DNA from: Sulfidibacter corallicola
Lineage (GTDB): Bacteria > Acidobacteriota > Holophagae > Acanthopleuribacterales > Acanthopleuribacteraceae
Length of the DNA stretch: 64,000 nt
Reading direction: 5' to 3'
Assembly (NCBI RefSeq): GCF_017498545.1
Contig: NZ_CP071793.1
Span: forward strand, 10,782,256 to 10,846,255
The translations under genes were made by a program, and so were the position numbers. Below are positions 1 to 8,244 of the stretch, piece by piece (position 1 is the first letter of the stretch; each line of letters starts with the position of its first letter). Below the pieces are notes generated by a model. The model was not told the origin of the DNA, made no database searches, and was given only the letters and a program-made list of their open reading frames with translations.

Positions 1-649
1 TGCCCTCGATATACAGGGGGCGATTACGGTCGTGGGCGTCGACGGAAAGGGAAAGCGTTTCCCCCGAGACGGCCGAGCGGACAGGAAGCGCTTGAGCCCC
101 CTCCTCCGCCGGCTGCCAGGCCCGCAGGCGGCTGAGCGAGATCTCGGTATCGTGGGTGGGCCCCCGCTTCGAGGAAAAGCCTTGGGCCGCCAGCCCGATG
201 AGGGCCGGATCGCTGCCGGGCGCAATCTCGAACCGCACCTTCAGACCGTCGCGGTCGGGTTCGTAGGTCAGGTCGATCCCTTGCCAAACACGGGCATAGG
301 TCAGGGATTTGGAGGAACTGAGATGGGTCAGCCAATGTTCCGGGCTTCCCTTGAGAATGTTGACCCGGTGACCGGAAGGCGCGCCCAATTCGGGTGAGAC
401 CATGGCGCCGTTTACATGGCGAAGGGTCGCGGACGTCTTGCGGGCGCGATCGCCCATGAATGCCAGACCTTCCTTCGAAAACGAGAGCTTGCGTCCGTCC
501 GAATGGAAGACCGCTTCGACGCTCGGGTCGTCCACCAATTTCTTTCCCGATTTCGCCCGGGCCTGGTTACCCAGAAAATAACCGTGATCGGTCTGAGCCA
601 ACCCCAGGGAACCCATCAACACGCACAACACCGCAACGAGGACCTTCAT
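1..649 (-). CDS. DUF7948/SBBP-type secreted propeller protein, N-terminal part (runs off the window)
   Basis: An uninterrupted minus-strand frame starts at the ATG at 649-647 and reads 216 codons to the left edge without a stop. The protein begins MKVLVAVLCVLMGSLGLAQ, a clean signal peptide, so it is exported. About residues 90-165 contain a GHRVNILKG...W stretch, then YARVWQGIDLTYEPD and VRFEIAPGSDPALI. This pattern is characteristic of the domain (DUF7948) that precedes SBBP beta-propeller repeats in large secreted proteins. An AGGAG ribosome site lies 10 bases before the ATG. The propeller itself would lie outside the window. The family assignment is from recalled motif similarity; the ligand or role is unknown. 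Confidence 0.8.
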   Translation of the reverse strand, partial: MKVLVAVLCVLMGSLGLAQTDHGYFLGNQARAKSGKKLVDDPSVEAVFHSDGRKLSFSKEGLAFMGDRARKTSATLRHVNGAMVSPELGAPSGHRVNILKGSPEHWLTHLSSSKSLTYARVWQGIDLTYEPDRDGLKVRFEIAPGSDPALIGLAAQGFSSKRGPTHDTEISLSRLRAWQPAEEGAQALPVRSAVSGETLSLSVDAHDRNRPLYIEG

Positions 650-935
650 ATCCAAATGACTCCTAGGGCCACAGCCCAAATTTTCAACTGCCGAAACCGG
701 CTTAAAAAACAGAAAAAAATCGAAAAATTCATCTCAAGACCAATGGTTCACGATCAAAAAACCAACATATAGACCCAAAAATTTAACAGATCGATACCTT
801 ATTGACAAAATCAATAAATCGTAAAACCTAAAAAATTACGCTTCACTTTCCCAACCGCATGCCGCATGCACAACGCCTCCCATGGGTCGGGGGGATGGTC
901 GAACCCTTCATGGATTCAACCGCCTGTTGGAATAA
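650..935. other. AT-rich spacer upstream of the minus-strand propeller gene
   Basis: About 660-840 is markedly A/T-rich compared with the rest of the window and sits just upstream of the minus-strand start at 649, so it probably holds that gene's promoter. I cannot assign -35/-10 boxes with confidence. No plausible coding frame is seen. Confidence 0.4.
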
Positions 936-1110
936 GCCAATTCGAGAGGAAAAGGCCATCTTCCGATGAAAGGGGCTCGGGCAGCGAAATCCCGAACGGC
1001 GAAAGAGATCCACGAACTGCCGTTTTTTGGACACTTGGGCATGAAGACCGACATCAAGCGGTCTTCACCAGTTCAAGTCCCTTCGAGGACCAAAACCCGC
1101 CAATCTTTTT
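936..1110 (-). repeat. Left arm of a long imperfect inverted repeat
   Basis: Read on the minus strand, this arm (starting ATTGGCGGGTTTTGGTCCTC) matches the plus strand of 1643-1820 at roughly 80% by eye over about 175 bases, with scattered substitutions and small indels. The two arms enclose about 530 bases. This is what a decayed mobile element with long inverted ends, or a duplicated and inverted intergenic segment, would look like. Short frames in both arms encode related peptides (KKRQFVDLFRRSGFRCPSPF and NKRQLVSLHCRSGCRCPSPF), but no full transposase remains. Confidence 0.75.
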
Positions 1111-1487
1111 TTAAAACATTCATACCAGGTATAAGGGACCCTATAATCGAGACCAGGAGCTAAGTTTCAAAAGCGTTGTCGTTACGCCGAGATGGGCCTC
1201 TAGGCTGAGGATGGGAAGGTTGAGGAACACGAACCTATTGATCCACATCTGAGGGTTGAAATGTCACCTCCACCTACACGACTTATCAGGTGGAGTGCTC
1301 ATGGGAACCGTCATAGCCATGGACGGTCACCCCAAATGCGCTTCCGACAGGTAAGCGGAAGGCAGGGATTCATGGAGAGTGTGTAGCTAGGCCATGGAAT
1401 GAGTACCGACTTGCAGAACGCAAGGGCAAAGACTGTGATAGGCAACCGCCCCCATCCGCTTGAGTCCAGAATGCAAACCGGGGAAGG

Positions 1488-1545
1488 CCAGTGGTTCAGA
1501 GAATCCAAACCGACTTAGTACTGACATAGCGAGTTCCGCACTGTG
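1488..1545 (+). repeat. Partial copy of the palindromic repeat found upstream of the retron RT
   Basis: These ~58 bases (GGTTCAGAGAATCCAAACCG ... ACTGACATAGCGAGTTCCGC) match the loop and right arm of the palindrome at 6358-6431 with few differences. The left arm is largely lost here, so this copy can no longer fold into the long hairpin. It lies between the two inverted arms at 936-1110 and 1643-1820. Confidence 0.8.
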
Positions 1546-1642
1546 GCGACCTTGCGCAACAGCACCACAAACGGCATCAGCGGCCGTGCGGTGATCGTGG
1601 ACGCGCGCACCATCCGCCTGGAGAACTTCATGAAGATTTTTT

Positions 1643-1820
1643 AAAAAAATTGGCGGGTTTTGGTCCTCGATGGGACTTGAACTGGCGAAGACCACGTCTT
1701 GACGTCGGTCACCATGCCCAAACATCCAACAAACGGCAGCTCGTGAGTCTCCATTGCCGTTCAGGATGTCGCTGCCCGAGTCCCTTCATCGGAACGTGCC
1801 CCCTCTCGAAACGCGAAGGT
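1643..1820 (+). repeat. Right arm of a long imperfect inverted repeat
   Basis: Partner of the arm at 936-1110, in opposite orientation. It ends about 45 bases before the start of the Sel1 lipoprotein gene, so any promoter inside the arm could drive that gene. Confidence 0.75.
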
Positions 1821-1866
1821 TCTCGGTGCATTCGGGCTAATGCCATTCCAAAGGAAGGATCACCCA

Positions 1867-2475
1867 TTGAAACATGCTCCAAGCCTCATTCTATTGTGTT
1901 TACTCGGAGGTTGCGCCGGCCTGAATCCGAATCCGGGCGAACGAAGCGCCGACGTCTTTTGGGACCGCTACGAACACCAAAAAGCATTGGAAATCATTCG
2001 ACCCAGAGCGGAAGAGGGAATTCCATGGGCCCAATTACGGTTGGGTGTGGCTTATGAACTCGGCAAAGGCGTCGAGCAAGACCACGAAGAGGCCCTCAGG
2101 TGGTACAAAAAAGTGGCCGTCCAAAATGAATCGGGGCCATGGGCGAATGGTCTCACGGTGGGCGCAGTTGGAAGAGCCGGCTATTTCAACCAAAATAGTG
2201 ATGCCATGGTCGCGCAATTCCAAATTGCAAACATCTACCTCAAGGGCGAAGGTGTCCCCAAGGACCTCACCAAAGCCTATTTGTGGGCCAATCACGTCTT
2301 CAAAGCCAGTGCGGGACACGATGTGTTCTTTTGTTGTGAATTCTCAGGCGGCCGCTACATCATGCAGGTCCACATCAAAGAAACCCTGGAACAGACCGAA
2401 CGCGAGATGACGGCCGAACAAAGAGAAAAGGCACGCGATCTGGCCGCACGTTGGCAACCGAACACGGACCCTTGA
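1867..2475 (+). CDS. Sel1-repeat lipoprotein
   Basis: A 202-residue protein. I place the start at TTG 1867 because AAGGAAGGA sits seven bases upstream and the result is an ideal lipoprotein signal, MKHAPSLILLCLLGGC, with the lipobox LGGC. An in-frame ATG at 1840 would add nine residues before the signal. After the anchor Cys come two Sel1-like helical repeats: AQLRLGVAYELGKGVEQDHE with EALRWYKKVA, and AQFQIANIYLKGEGVPKDLT with KAYLWANHV. A charged C-terminus follows. Sel1 repeats mediate protein-protein contacts, so a periplasmic scaffolding role is likely. No partner is evident; the collar genes downstream start 370 bases later. Confidence 0.8.
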   Translation: MKHAPSLILLCLLGGCAGLNPNPGERSADVFWDRYEHQKALEIIRPRAEEGIPWAQLRLGVAYELGKGVEQDHEEALRWYKKVAVQNESGPWANGLTVGAVGRAGYFNQNSDAMVAQFQIANIYLKGEGVPKDLTKAYLWANHVFKASAGHDVFFCCEFSGGRYIMQVHIKETLEQTEREMTAEQREKARDLAARWQPNTDP

Positions 2476-2843
2476 CGCGGAAACCGGGCCTTCCTTTGGC
2501 CGCCGAGCCTAGGTGACCAAAGGACGGTCTGCGGCTTCGACCGGACCCGGCACCGGCGACTCCCCTTGCTGACGATTTCGAGGGCTCGCCGGGTTTCCCT
2601 CGAAACCCGGATCCTGCAGATTCAAAACCGACTTATTTTTCACAAAATGGATGAATAACTTTTAGGTCAATTGTTTTGGATAGATTTTTGCGCTTCATGT
2701 TAAACTGGCCATACGCTTTTTCCAAAAAACACAAAATGACCAATTGACTTATACCGATGCACATTCAGTCAGGCAGGGGAGATTCGTCCTCGTTTCCAAT
2801 GAGCTAAAACGAGGGATCTTGCCTGTATCGAGGAGGTTGAAAT
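2476..2843 (+). other. Spacer with probable promoter for the collar genes
   Basis: The first 150 bases are GC-rich and non-coding. About 2630-2760 becomes A/T-rich (TTGTTTTGGATAG..., TTAAACT) and is the likely promoter region for the three downstream tail-collar genes. Boxes cannot be fixed by eye. A strong GAGGAGG ribosome site ends the spacer. Confidence 0.4.
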
Positions 2844-3356
2844 ATGGGTGAACCTTTTTTGGGTGAAATCAGGTCCTTCGGATTCAATTTCGCCCCCAAG
2901 GGCTGGGCGCTTTGCAACGGCGCGTTGCTGCCAATCTCCAACAACCAAGCCCTGTATTCCCTGATCGGAACTCAATTCGGTGGCGACGGCCGCACGACCA
3001 TGGGACTTCCCGATTTGCGCGGTCGTGCGCCAATTCACCACTACCCACCCGCAGGTGTCGTTGTCGGTAACACAATCGGGAGCGAAACCGTGACCCTGAC
3101 CCAAGCCCAGATGCCCGCCCACACACACGCGTTTTATGCGGCCAATGAGACGGCCGACCAGTTTGCCATCACCTCAACGCGAACCCTCGCCATTTCGGGG
3201 GAGAATGCCTACAATACCGCCGCGGCCAACCTGGTGACCATGGCTGGAGACTCGCTCAGCAATGCCGGCGGCGGTCAAGAACACAACAATATGCAACCGT
3301 CCATCGTCGTGAATTTCTGCATCGCTTTGACCGGGTATTATCCGCAAAGACCCTAA
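2844..3356 (+). CDS. Phage tail collar domain protein (MdpB-like), copy 1
   Basis: A 170-residue protein beginning MGEPFLGEIRSFGFNFAPKG, followed by WALCNGALLPISNNQALYSL, FGGDGRTTMGLPDLRGR and a late MPAHTHAFYA. This is the signature of the phage tail collar family (PF07484), whose bacterial members include the microcystin-dependent protein MdpB. It lacks a signal peptide. It is the first of three consecutive paralogs with 20-30 base spacings, so they are probably one operon. No other tail, baseplate or lysis genes are nearby, so this is not a prophage. Members elsewhere are guessed to be cell-surface or contractile-particle components; the actual role is unknown. Confidence 0.85.
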   Translation: MGEPFLGEIRSFGFNFAPKGWALCNGALLPISNNQALYSLIGTQFGGDGRTTMGLPDLRGRAPIHHYPPAGVVVGNTIGSETVTLTQAQMPAHTHAFYAANETADQFAITSTRTLAISGENAYNTAAANLVTMAGDSLSNAGGGQEHNNMQPSIVVNFCIALTGYYPQRP

Positions 3357-3381
3357 TGGAGCGACCACACAGGAGTTGGGT

Positions 3382-3906
3382 ATGAGTGAATCTTTTCTGG
3401 GGGAAATCCGCATGTTCGGCGGAAATTTCGCGCCTCGCGACTGGGCTATTTGCAATGGTCAACTGCTCAATGTCAATGACAATCAGGCTTTGTTCTCCTT
3501 GTTGGGCACCATGTACGGCGGGGATGGCCGCGCCACCTTCGGTGTACCGGATTATCGCGGCAGAATTCCGCTGGGTTTCGGCCAGGGACCCGGCTTGACC
3601 AACCGAAGCCAAGGCGCCCGATTTGGAGAACCTTCGGTCACCTTGGTCGAAAGTACCATGCCCGTGCACACCCATCCCATGCAGGGCTCCGCCAATACGG
3701 CCAACACCACCCTACCCGGTGGCCACATTTTGGCTGAGGTGGACGGTGTCTTTTACGAACCGCAGCAGGCCGGCGACAAGCTGCAAGACTTTCCGGACAA
3801 TGTCGTGGGATCCACCGGCGGCGGCCTGGCCCACGAAAACCACATGGCGACGCTCTGCATCAACTACATCATTTCGCTCAAGGGTACCTATCCCTCACGT
3901 TCATAA
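3382..3906 (+). CDS. Phage tail collar domain protein (MdpB-like), copy 2
   Basis: A 174-residue paralog of the gene before it. I start at ATG 3382, six bases after AGGAG (3371-3375), giving MSESFLGEIRMFGGNFAPRD; a TTG two codons upstream is less likely. Shared collar motifs are WAICNGQLLNVNDNQALFSL, YGGDGRATFGVPDYRGRIPL and MPVHTHPMQG. The C-terminus, ICINYIISLKGTYPSR-like, matches the paralogs. The variable region between about residues 100 and 150 differs most among the three copies, as expected if it forms the exposed tip. Confidence 0.85.
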   Translation: MSESFLGEIRMFGGNFAPRDWAICNGQLLNVNDNQALFSLLGTMYGGDGRATFGVPDYRGRIPLGFGQGPGLTNRSQGARFGEPSVTLVESTMPVHTHPMQGSANTANTTLPGGHILAEVDGVFYEPQQAGDKLQDFPDNVVGSTGGGLAHENHMATLCINYIISLKGTYPSRS

Positions 3907-3921
3907 TGGAAGGAGGTTCTT

Positions 3922-4464
3922 ATGTCTGAGCCCTTTATCGGAGAAATTCGGACCTTTCCCTACACCTTCGCTCCGGAGGGTTGGTTCAGTTGTGACGGCC
4001 AGTTGATCCAAATCGCCCAATTCACCTCCCTATTTGCGGTGATCGGCACCATCTACGGCGGTGACGGCCGCACCACCTTCGCCATGCCCCCGCTCAACAA
4101 TCGCGCTGCGATGGGCTTCGGTACCGGCCCCGGCCTGCCGCCTGCCGTACAGGGCTACGCCGTCGGCGCGAATTACATCACGTTGGTTCCAGCGCAACTT
4201 CCGCAGCACGATCACATCGCGGTAGCTGAACAAGACCTGTCCGATCAAGAAAAACCCACCGGAAGTTACGTTTCCATCTTCCAGAATACCAGCGGTGGAG
4301 GCGTGATGGCCTACAAGGAATCCCCGGCATCAGGAAATATGGTGCAAATGAGCAGCGCAGCCTTGTCCACGACGGGCTCGGGCCAGTCTCATCTAAATAT
4401 TCAACCCGTTCAGGCGTTTCGGTTCTGCATGGCCTGGGATGGCATTTTTCCATCCCGATCCTGA
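3922..4464 (+). CDS. Phage tail collar domain protein (MdpB-like), copy 3
   Basis: A 180-residue third paralog beginning MSEPFIGEIRTFPYTFAPEG, with YGGDGRTTFAMPPLNNRAAM and an LPQHDH motif in place of the MPxHTH of the other copies. AAGGAGG lies just upstream. The end, FCMAWDGIFPSRS, parallels the other two. Its divergence from copies 1 and 2 suggests an old triplication in which each subunit has a distinct position, or in which heteromers form. The convergent retron RT gene ends 192 bases downstream. Confidence 0.85.
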   Translation: MSEPFIGEIRTFPYTFAPEGWFSCDGQLIQIAQFTSLFAVIGTIYGGDGRTTFAMPPLNNRAAMGFGTGPGLPPAVQGYAVGANYITLVPAQLPQHDHIAVAEQDLSDQEKPTGSYVSIFQNTSGGGVMAYKESPASGNMVQMSSAALSTTGSGQSHLNIQPVQAFRFCMAWDGIFPSRS

Positions 4465-4655
4465 ACGACTACCTTTCATATCGCCAGGTCCCTACCACCA
4501 TCTGGAATTCAGGTAGGGATCCGGCGAATCGACGCGTGAGGTAACCTTGGCTCCGATGGCCGCGCTTGCAATCGGCGGTACCTTCGTCCTTTCGCGGTCA
4601 TTTTGTGCATGCGATGGTTCCACCACTGGCTTGGCCACCAATCGCAAACCTGTCC

Positions 4656-6254
4656 CTACCAGAACTTCCACCAGGGTTTTTTGTGGTTCTCCGCCGATTC
4701 GGCTTCTCCTGGTGCGCGGGCCTCGGCCTCGCTTCCAGCCGCACCGCCAGCCTCCGCCGTTGCCTCGGTCGCGATATCGCTTTCGGCGGGCTCCGGCTCG
4801 GGCTGGTAGCGTTGCCAGCTGGGCTCTCGAATCGGCCCTGGATCCCATGCCGGCGGCTCGTATCCCCACTTCTCGCGGATGCGCTCGAGCTGGGCCAGGA
4901 ACGGTTCGGCCCGCTCGGAATCGACCATCTTCACAAAGGTCGCGTAGCCGGTCAGGGCCGCGATCACGTCCGGACTGTGGCCCCAGGTCCGCCCCTGCGG
5001 GCCGTGCCGCTCGACCTGGTGCAGGGTCGCCCGGAACCGGCGCAGCGTCTTGCGGTCCACCGACAGCTTGTCGTTGACGACGATGCCGGTCACCTCTTGC
5101 CGCCGGCCACGCCGCAACACACGGGTTTTGTCGGGGTGCACCACGAACCCTTCCTGCTCGACGATGAACCGTGCGCCGCGCAGGATCTTGCCGGCCCGGC
5201 TCGCGGCCTCGCCGTTGGCGGAAAACGTCAGGTCGTCGGCGTAGCGGCTGTAGCGGTAGCCCCACTCTTCGGCCAAGGCGGCCAAGCGTCGGTCCAACCG
5301 GCGGCAGGCGATGTTGGTCAGCGCCGGGCTCGACGGGGCGCCTTGGGGCAGCCGCCGCTCGCCGCGCGCCACCCAGTAAAGGGTGCCGTCCATTTCGACG
5401 CGGTCCATTTCGGGCTCGGTGGTCAGCATGGCCAGGATCGTCGCGACCTGGCCGGAATAGCCCAACTTGCGGTAGACGCCTTTGACGCGCCGGTACGATA
5501 ACGTCGGGAAAAAGTCTTTGAGGTCCATGTTGATGACCACGTCGGAGCCCACGTGTCGCCGGGCGTTGTCGACGATCGAGATCCCGTTCCGGAACCCGGT
5601 GGCGGCCTCGTGCAGCGGCACCTTTTCGAGGATCTCGCGCAGTACCCAACGCTGCATTTCCTTGAGGCGCGGCATCGGCGCCGCGATCAGCCGCAACCCA
5701 CCCGTCTTCTTGGGCACGTAGAACCGCTGGTAGTGCGCCACCTTGGAAACCTTGCGGCCGAACGCCAGCCAGCGCAATTCGCCGACGCTGATCTCCATGG
5801 CCGACGCCAATTGGGCTGCGTCGTGCAGGACCGGCAGGTCGCCCGTACGGCCCAATCTCGCGGCATCGGATTCGCGGTCTTGCAGGGTCTGCGAATGGCC
5901 ATCGCCCAGATACAGGATGTCACGTTGCTTCTCCCGGCGCCACTTCTCGGCGCGAGCCTTGCGCGCGGCCAGCCGCCGTGCCTTCGTCTCCGCCCGGCGC
6001 TCCTTCGCCTGCGCCATGTTGCGCTTGCGAATCGCCCGAATCATGGCTTCCTTGTTCTCGAGGCGGCTCAGCTCCGTGTGCAGCGCGCGCATCTCGCGTT
6101 CCAGCTCACCGGTTCGCTCGATGGCGCCCTGGGCCTTCTGAAAGGCGGGATCGGCCTCGTTCCAGAAACCCAGCGAGACCATCTCCTCGAGAATGACCTC
6201 TTTCTTGGAGGACTCGCGAATGCGGTCGTACAGTTCCTGACGCGCGTTGTTCAT
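4656..6254 (-). CDS. Retron-type reverse transcriptase, long N-terminal extension (myxobacterial type)
   Basis: A 532-residue RNA-directed DNA polymerase. Residues 1-150 are a charged, helical extension (LEEMVSLGFW, then a basic coiled coil) like that of myxobacterial retron RTs. The RT core follows: VPKKTGGLRLIAAPMPRLKE, DLKDFFPT, the metal-binding YADD at about 338-341, the retron-specific slot TNIACRRLD at about 313 (family NAxxH position), and VTG at about 388. A proline/glutamate-rich tail ends in WWKFW. All catalytic motifs look intact. Retron RTs prime from a folded RNA (msr-msd) encoded just upstream; a 112-bp palindrome lies at 6339-6450. It shares strand with the SWIM and WGR genes upstream. 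Classification is firm; a defence role is inference. Confidence 0.92.
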   Translation of the reverse strand: MNNARQELYDRIRESSKKEVILEEMVSLGFWNEADPAFQKAQGAIERTGELEREMRALHTELSRLENKEAMIRAIRKRNMAQAKERRAETKARRLAARKARAEKWRREKQRDILYLGDGHSQTLQDRESDAARLGRTGDLPVLHDAAQLASAMEISVGELRWLAFGRKVSKVAHYQRFYVPKKTGGLRLIAAPMPRLKEMQRWVLREILEKVPLHEAATGFRNGISIVDNARRHVGSDVVINMDLKDFFPTLSYRRVKGVYRKLGYSGQVATILAMLTTEPEMDRVEMDGTLYWVARGERRLPQGAPSSPALTNIACRRLDRRLAALAEEWGYRYSRYADDLTFSANGEAASRAGKILRGARFIVEQEGFVVHPDKTRVLRRGRRQEVTGIVVNDKLSVDRKTLRRFRATLHQVERHGPQGRTWGHSPDVIAALTGYATFVKMVDSERAEPFLAQLERIREKWGYEPPAWDPGPIREPSWQRYQPEPEPAESDIATEATAEAGGAAGSEAEARAPGEAESAENHKKPWWKFW

Positions 6255-6588
6255 GGGTTGGCCCCCGATCTGGGAGGGGCGACGACCCGAATGTGGAGAG
6301 GGCGGCGGCGACTGTCGACCTTCGAGAGAATCTCGAGACCGGATCGATCAACTCGACGCGGAACCGCTATGTCGGTGACCAGGTGGTTCAGGGAATCCAA
6401 ACCGACCTGGCACTGACATAGCGAGTTCCGCACAGTGAAGATCGAGCCGGTGATGCGTGACAGATCAGGTTGCATGGATGGCGAAACGCCACCCGGGTTG
6501 CAAAGCCGACAATCACCGCCGTAATGGTGGCCATCATACCCGCAAAGCGGGGTGGGGACAAGGGTGGGAAACCGAACCTGCATGCGTG
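6255..6588 (-). ncRNA. Candidate retron msr-msd RNA region upstream of the RT
   Basis: The 334-base space between the SWIM gene stop and the RT start is on the same strand and contains no convincing gene. It holds the long palindrome 6339-6450, which could be the msd hairpin, and smaller stems upstream in transcription order: CCCGC-TTT-GCGGG near 6540, and CAGGTT with AACCTG bracketing about 6465-6580. The position and a single long hairpin fit a retron RNA. I could not identify the a1/a2 pair enclosing both msr and msd or the branching guanosine with confidence, and a partial copy of the palindrome occurs far from any RT, so this remains tentative. Confidence 0.35.
6339..6450. repeat. 112-bp palindrome with two nested stems
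   Basis: Plus-strand arms 6358-6384 and 6405-6431 (GCGGAACCGCTATGTCGGTG... and its partner ending ...GCGAGTTCCGC) pair over about 25 of 27 positions around a 20-base loop. An outer pair, 6339-6349 and 6440-6450 (CCGGATCGATC with GATCGAGCCGG, one mismatch), flanks it symmetrically with eight unpaired bases on each side. The fold is read directly from the sequence. It is either part of the retron RNA or an independent palindromic (MITE-like) repeat; a second, truncated copy is at 1488-1545. Confidence 0.9.
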
Positions 6589-8244
6589 TCACGGCTGGGC
6601 CTCCCCTCGGTCTCGGGCAAAGGTCAAGCGGGTCGCCAACATGTGGGGGCAGGGCCCGCGATAGAGTTTGTTCTGGCTGAAGAAATTGCACTGGCAGGAC
6701 CCGCGCCGCAGCGCCTGGTCGCCGTCGATCATCAGTTCGGTGCGGTAGCTGTGGCGCCCGTCCACCACCTCGGCGGCGAGGTGCAGGTTGCCCTCGGGAT
6801 CCCGGTTCGCCGAACTCAGGGTCACGCCGCCCGCCTCGATCAGTTTGCGGGCCTCGGCCTCGCGCTCGTTGGCGAACCGGAAGCGCTCCATCGGCAACGG
6901 CTCACGGCTCAGTTCCCGCGCGCGATAGAGGTTCTTGGCCAAATCGAAGATCACCCGCCCGGCCTGGGCATAGGCGCTCAGCGAGCCCAACACCATCTCG
7001 CGGGCCAGGCCCACCTCGCGGGCAAGCGTGTCGGCCGTGCCTCGCCACTCCTTGCGCAGGGCCTGGAACACCGTTCGCTGCGTGTCGTGATCGACTTCCG
7101 CTCGCGGGGCCATCAAATCGAAGTTGCCGGCGCGCGACCAGTCGTTGGCGGTCCAGCCCGACATGCCCAGAATGAAGCTCATGTCGCCCAGGTCGGCGAT
7201 CACGAACGAGGGCATGCCGCTCCCGACCAGGCAGAAGGTGAAGCCGCGCGCCACCGGGATCAGGCGCTCCAGAATCAGCAGGCGGCGCCGCCCCCACAGG
7301 CGAATCTCGGTCTCCTCGCGGCCGTGGTACTCGCTGCGCGCGCACACCAGTTCGTGGTTCCAGGGTTCGAACACCGCACGTACGGGCTCGCCCGGCTTCA
7401 ACTGAAATCGGATGCTGCGCGGGCCGTGGGTTTCGCGATGGCGCCGCAACAGGAAACACATGTTGTGGATGTCCATCGGGGTCAGGTTCAGCCGGATCAT
7501 GGGCAGGGTCATGGCCGAACTGACCTGCAGGAAGCCGCGCACCCAACTGTCGGGCAAGTCGATCTTGACCTCACGGTAGGTCTCGTCGCGACCGGTCGTG
7601 ACCTCGAAGCCGCCAGGATCCACGTCGAACCGCGTGGTCTTGTAATTGCGGATCTTCTGGAACTCGTTGTAGAGGTTGGCCGAGTAATCGATGTTGGTGG
7701 TGCCGCAGGCGAAGTCGTCGATGTTTTTAAAGACCTCGTAGCCGCAGCTCAGCCGGCCGTAGGTGGCTTCGTCCTGGCTGAAACACTCGAAGAAGATCTC
7801 GTCCGGATGGACCGTGATCACGGGGTCCAGCACGAACCACTTGTCGTAGTCCTTTTTGTAGAGGTAATCGAAATAACGTCGTTCGGCCTTGTAATAGGGC
7901 GCCAGCAGGCGGTTGCGCTCGGCACGCGCGGCTTCGAAACGGCCGCCCACCTCTTTCATCTGGCGTTCGAGGTCGCCGCGGCCCCTGGTCAGCTCGGCCA
8001 TTTCCTCGAGATCCTTGGCCTCACGCCACGCGAGATAGGCGGTCTTGTCGCGTGGTTGAAAACGCAGGTCGGAGACGACGACATCGTGAAGCGCGGACAT
8101 CGCCTCGCGGAACGGGATCGATCGCGAGAGTTCGCCACCGAAATAGGTGGGTTCGCGCAGGGTATCGGGCGCGAACGAAAGGTCGGTGGCCGCACCGCTG
8201 CTGCGGGCGCTGGTGGACCCACTGTACCGGTAATTAAACTCCAC
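6589..8244 (-). CDS. SWIM zinc-finger protein
   Basis: A 551-residue protein. I start at GTG 8244 (MEFNYRYSGSTS) because AGGAGG lies four to five bases upstream; a longer frame begins at 8274. The start overlaps the stop of the WGR/HEAT gene by 11 bases, suggesting translational coupling. A coiled segment lies around residues 90-125 (DLERQMKEVGGRFEAARAER). Near the C-terminus, GSCQCNFF...GPCPHML is a CxC...CxH SWIM zinc-binding motif, a fold used for DNA or protein binding. The middle resembles no enzyme I recognise. The retron RT follows after 334 bases on the same strand. Role unknown; nucleic-acid binding is inferred from SWIM and the neighbours. Confidence 0.75.
   Translation of the reverse strand: MEFNYRYSGSTSARSSGAATDLSFAPDTLREPTYFGGELSRSIPFREAMSALHDVVVSDLRFQPRDKTAYLAWREAKDLEEMAELTRGRGDLERQMKEVGGRFEAARAERNRLLAPYYKAERRYFDYLYKKDYDKWFVLDPVITVHPDEIFFECFSQDEATYGRLSCGYEVFKNIDDFACGTTNIDYSANLYNEFQKIRNYKTTRFDVDPGGFEVTTGRDETYREVKIDLPDSWVRGFLQVSSAMTLPMIRLNLTPMDIHNMCFLLRRHRETHGPRSIRFQLKPGEPVRAVFEPWNHELVCARSEYHGREETEIRLWGRRRLLILERLIPVARGFTFCLVGSGMPSFVIADLGDMSFILGMSGWTANDWSRAGNFDLMAPRAEVDHDTQRTVFQALRKEWRGTADTLAREVGLAREMVLGSLSAYAQAGRVIFDLAKNLYRARELSREPLPMERFRFANEREAEARKLIEAGGVTLSSANRDPEGNLHLAAEVVDGRHSYRTELMIDGDQALRRGSCQCNFFSQNKLYRGPCPHMLATRLTFARDRGEAQP

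Noticed and set aside
1060..1100. TTCAAGTCC...GGACC segment resembling the 3' half of a tRNA (also mirrored near 1660-1690)
   Set aside because: The bases around the TTCAAGT loop do not pair as a T-stem and no anticodon or D arm can be folded, so it is not a tRNA gene.
1140..1560. Structured-looking, gene-free stretch considered as the 5' part of a group II intron
   Set aside because: No GUGYG 5' end, domain V hairpin or intron-encoded protein could be identified.
4492..5649. Long minus-strand frame rich in Arg/Gly/Pro overlapping the RT gene
   Set aside because: It lies in a shifted frame inside the RT, whose own frame carries all RT motifs; the composition is typical of a shadow in GC-rich DNA.
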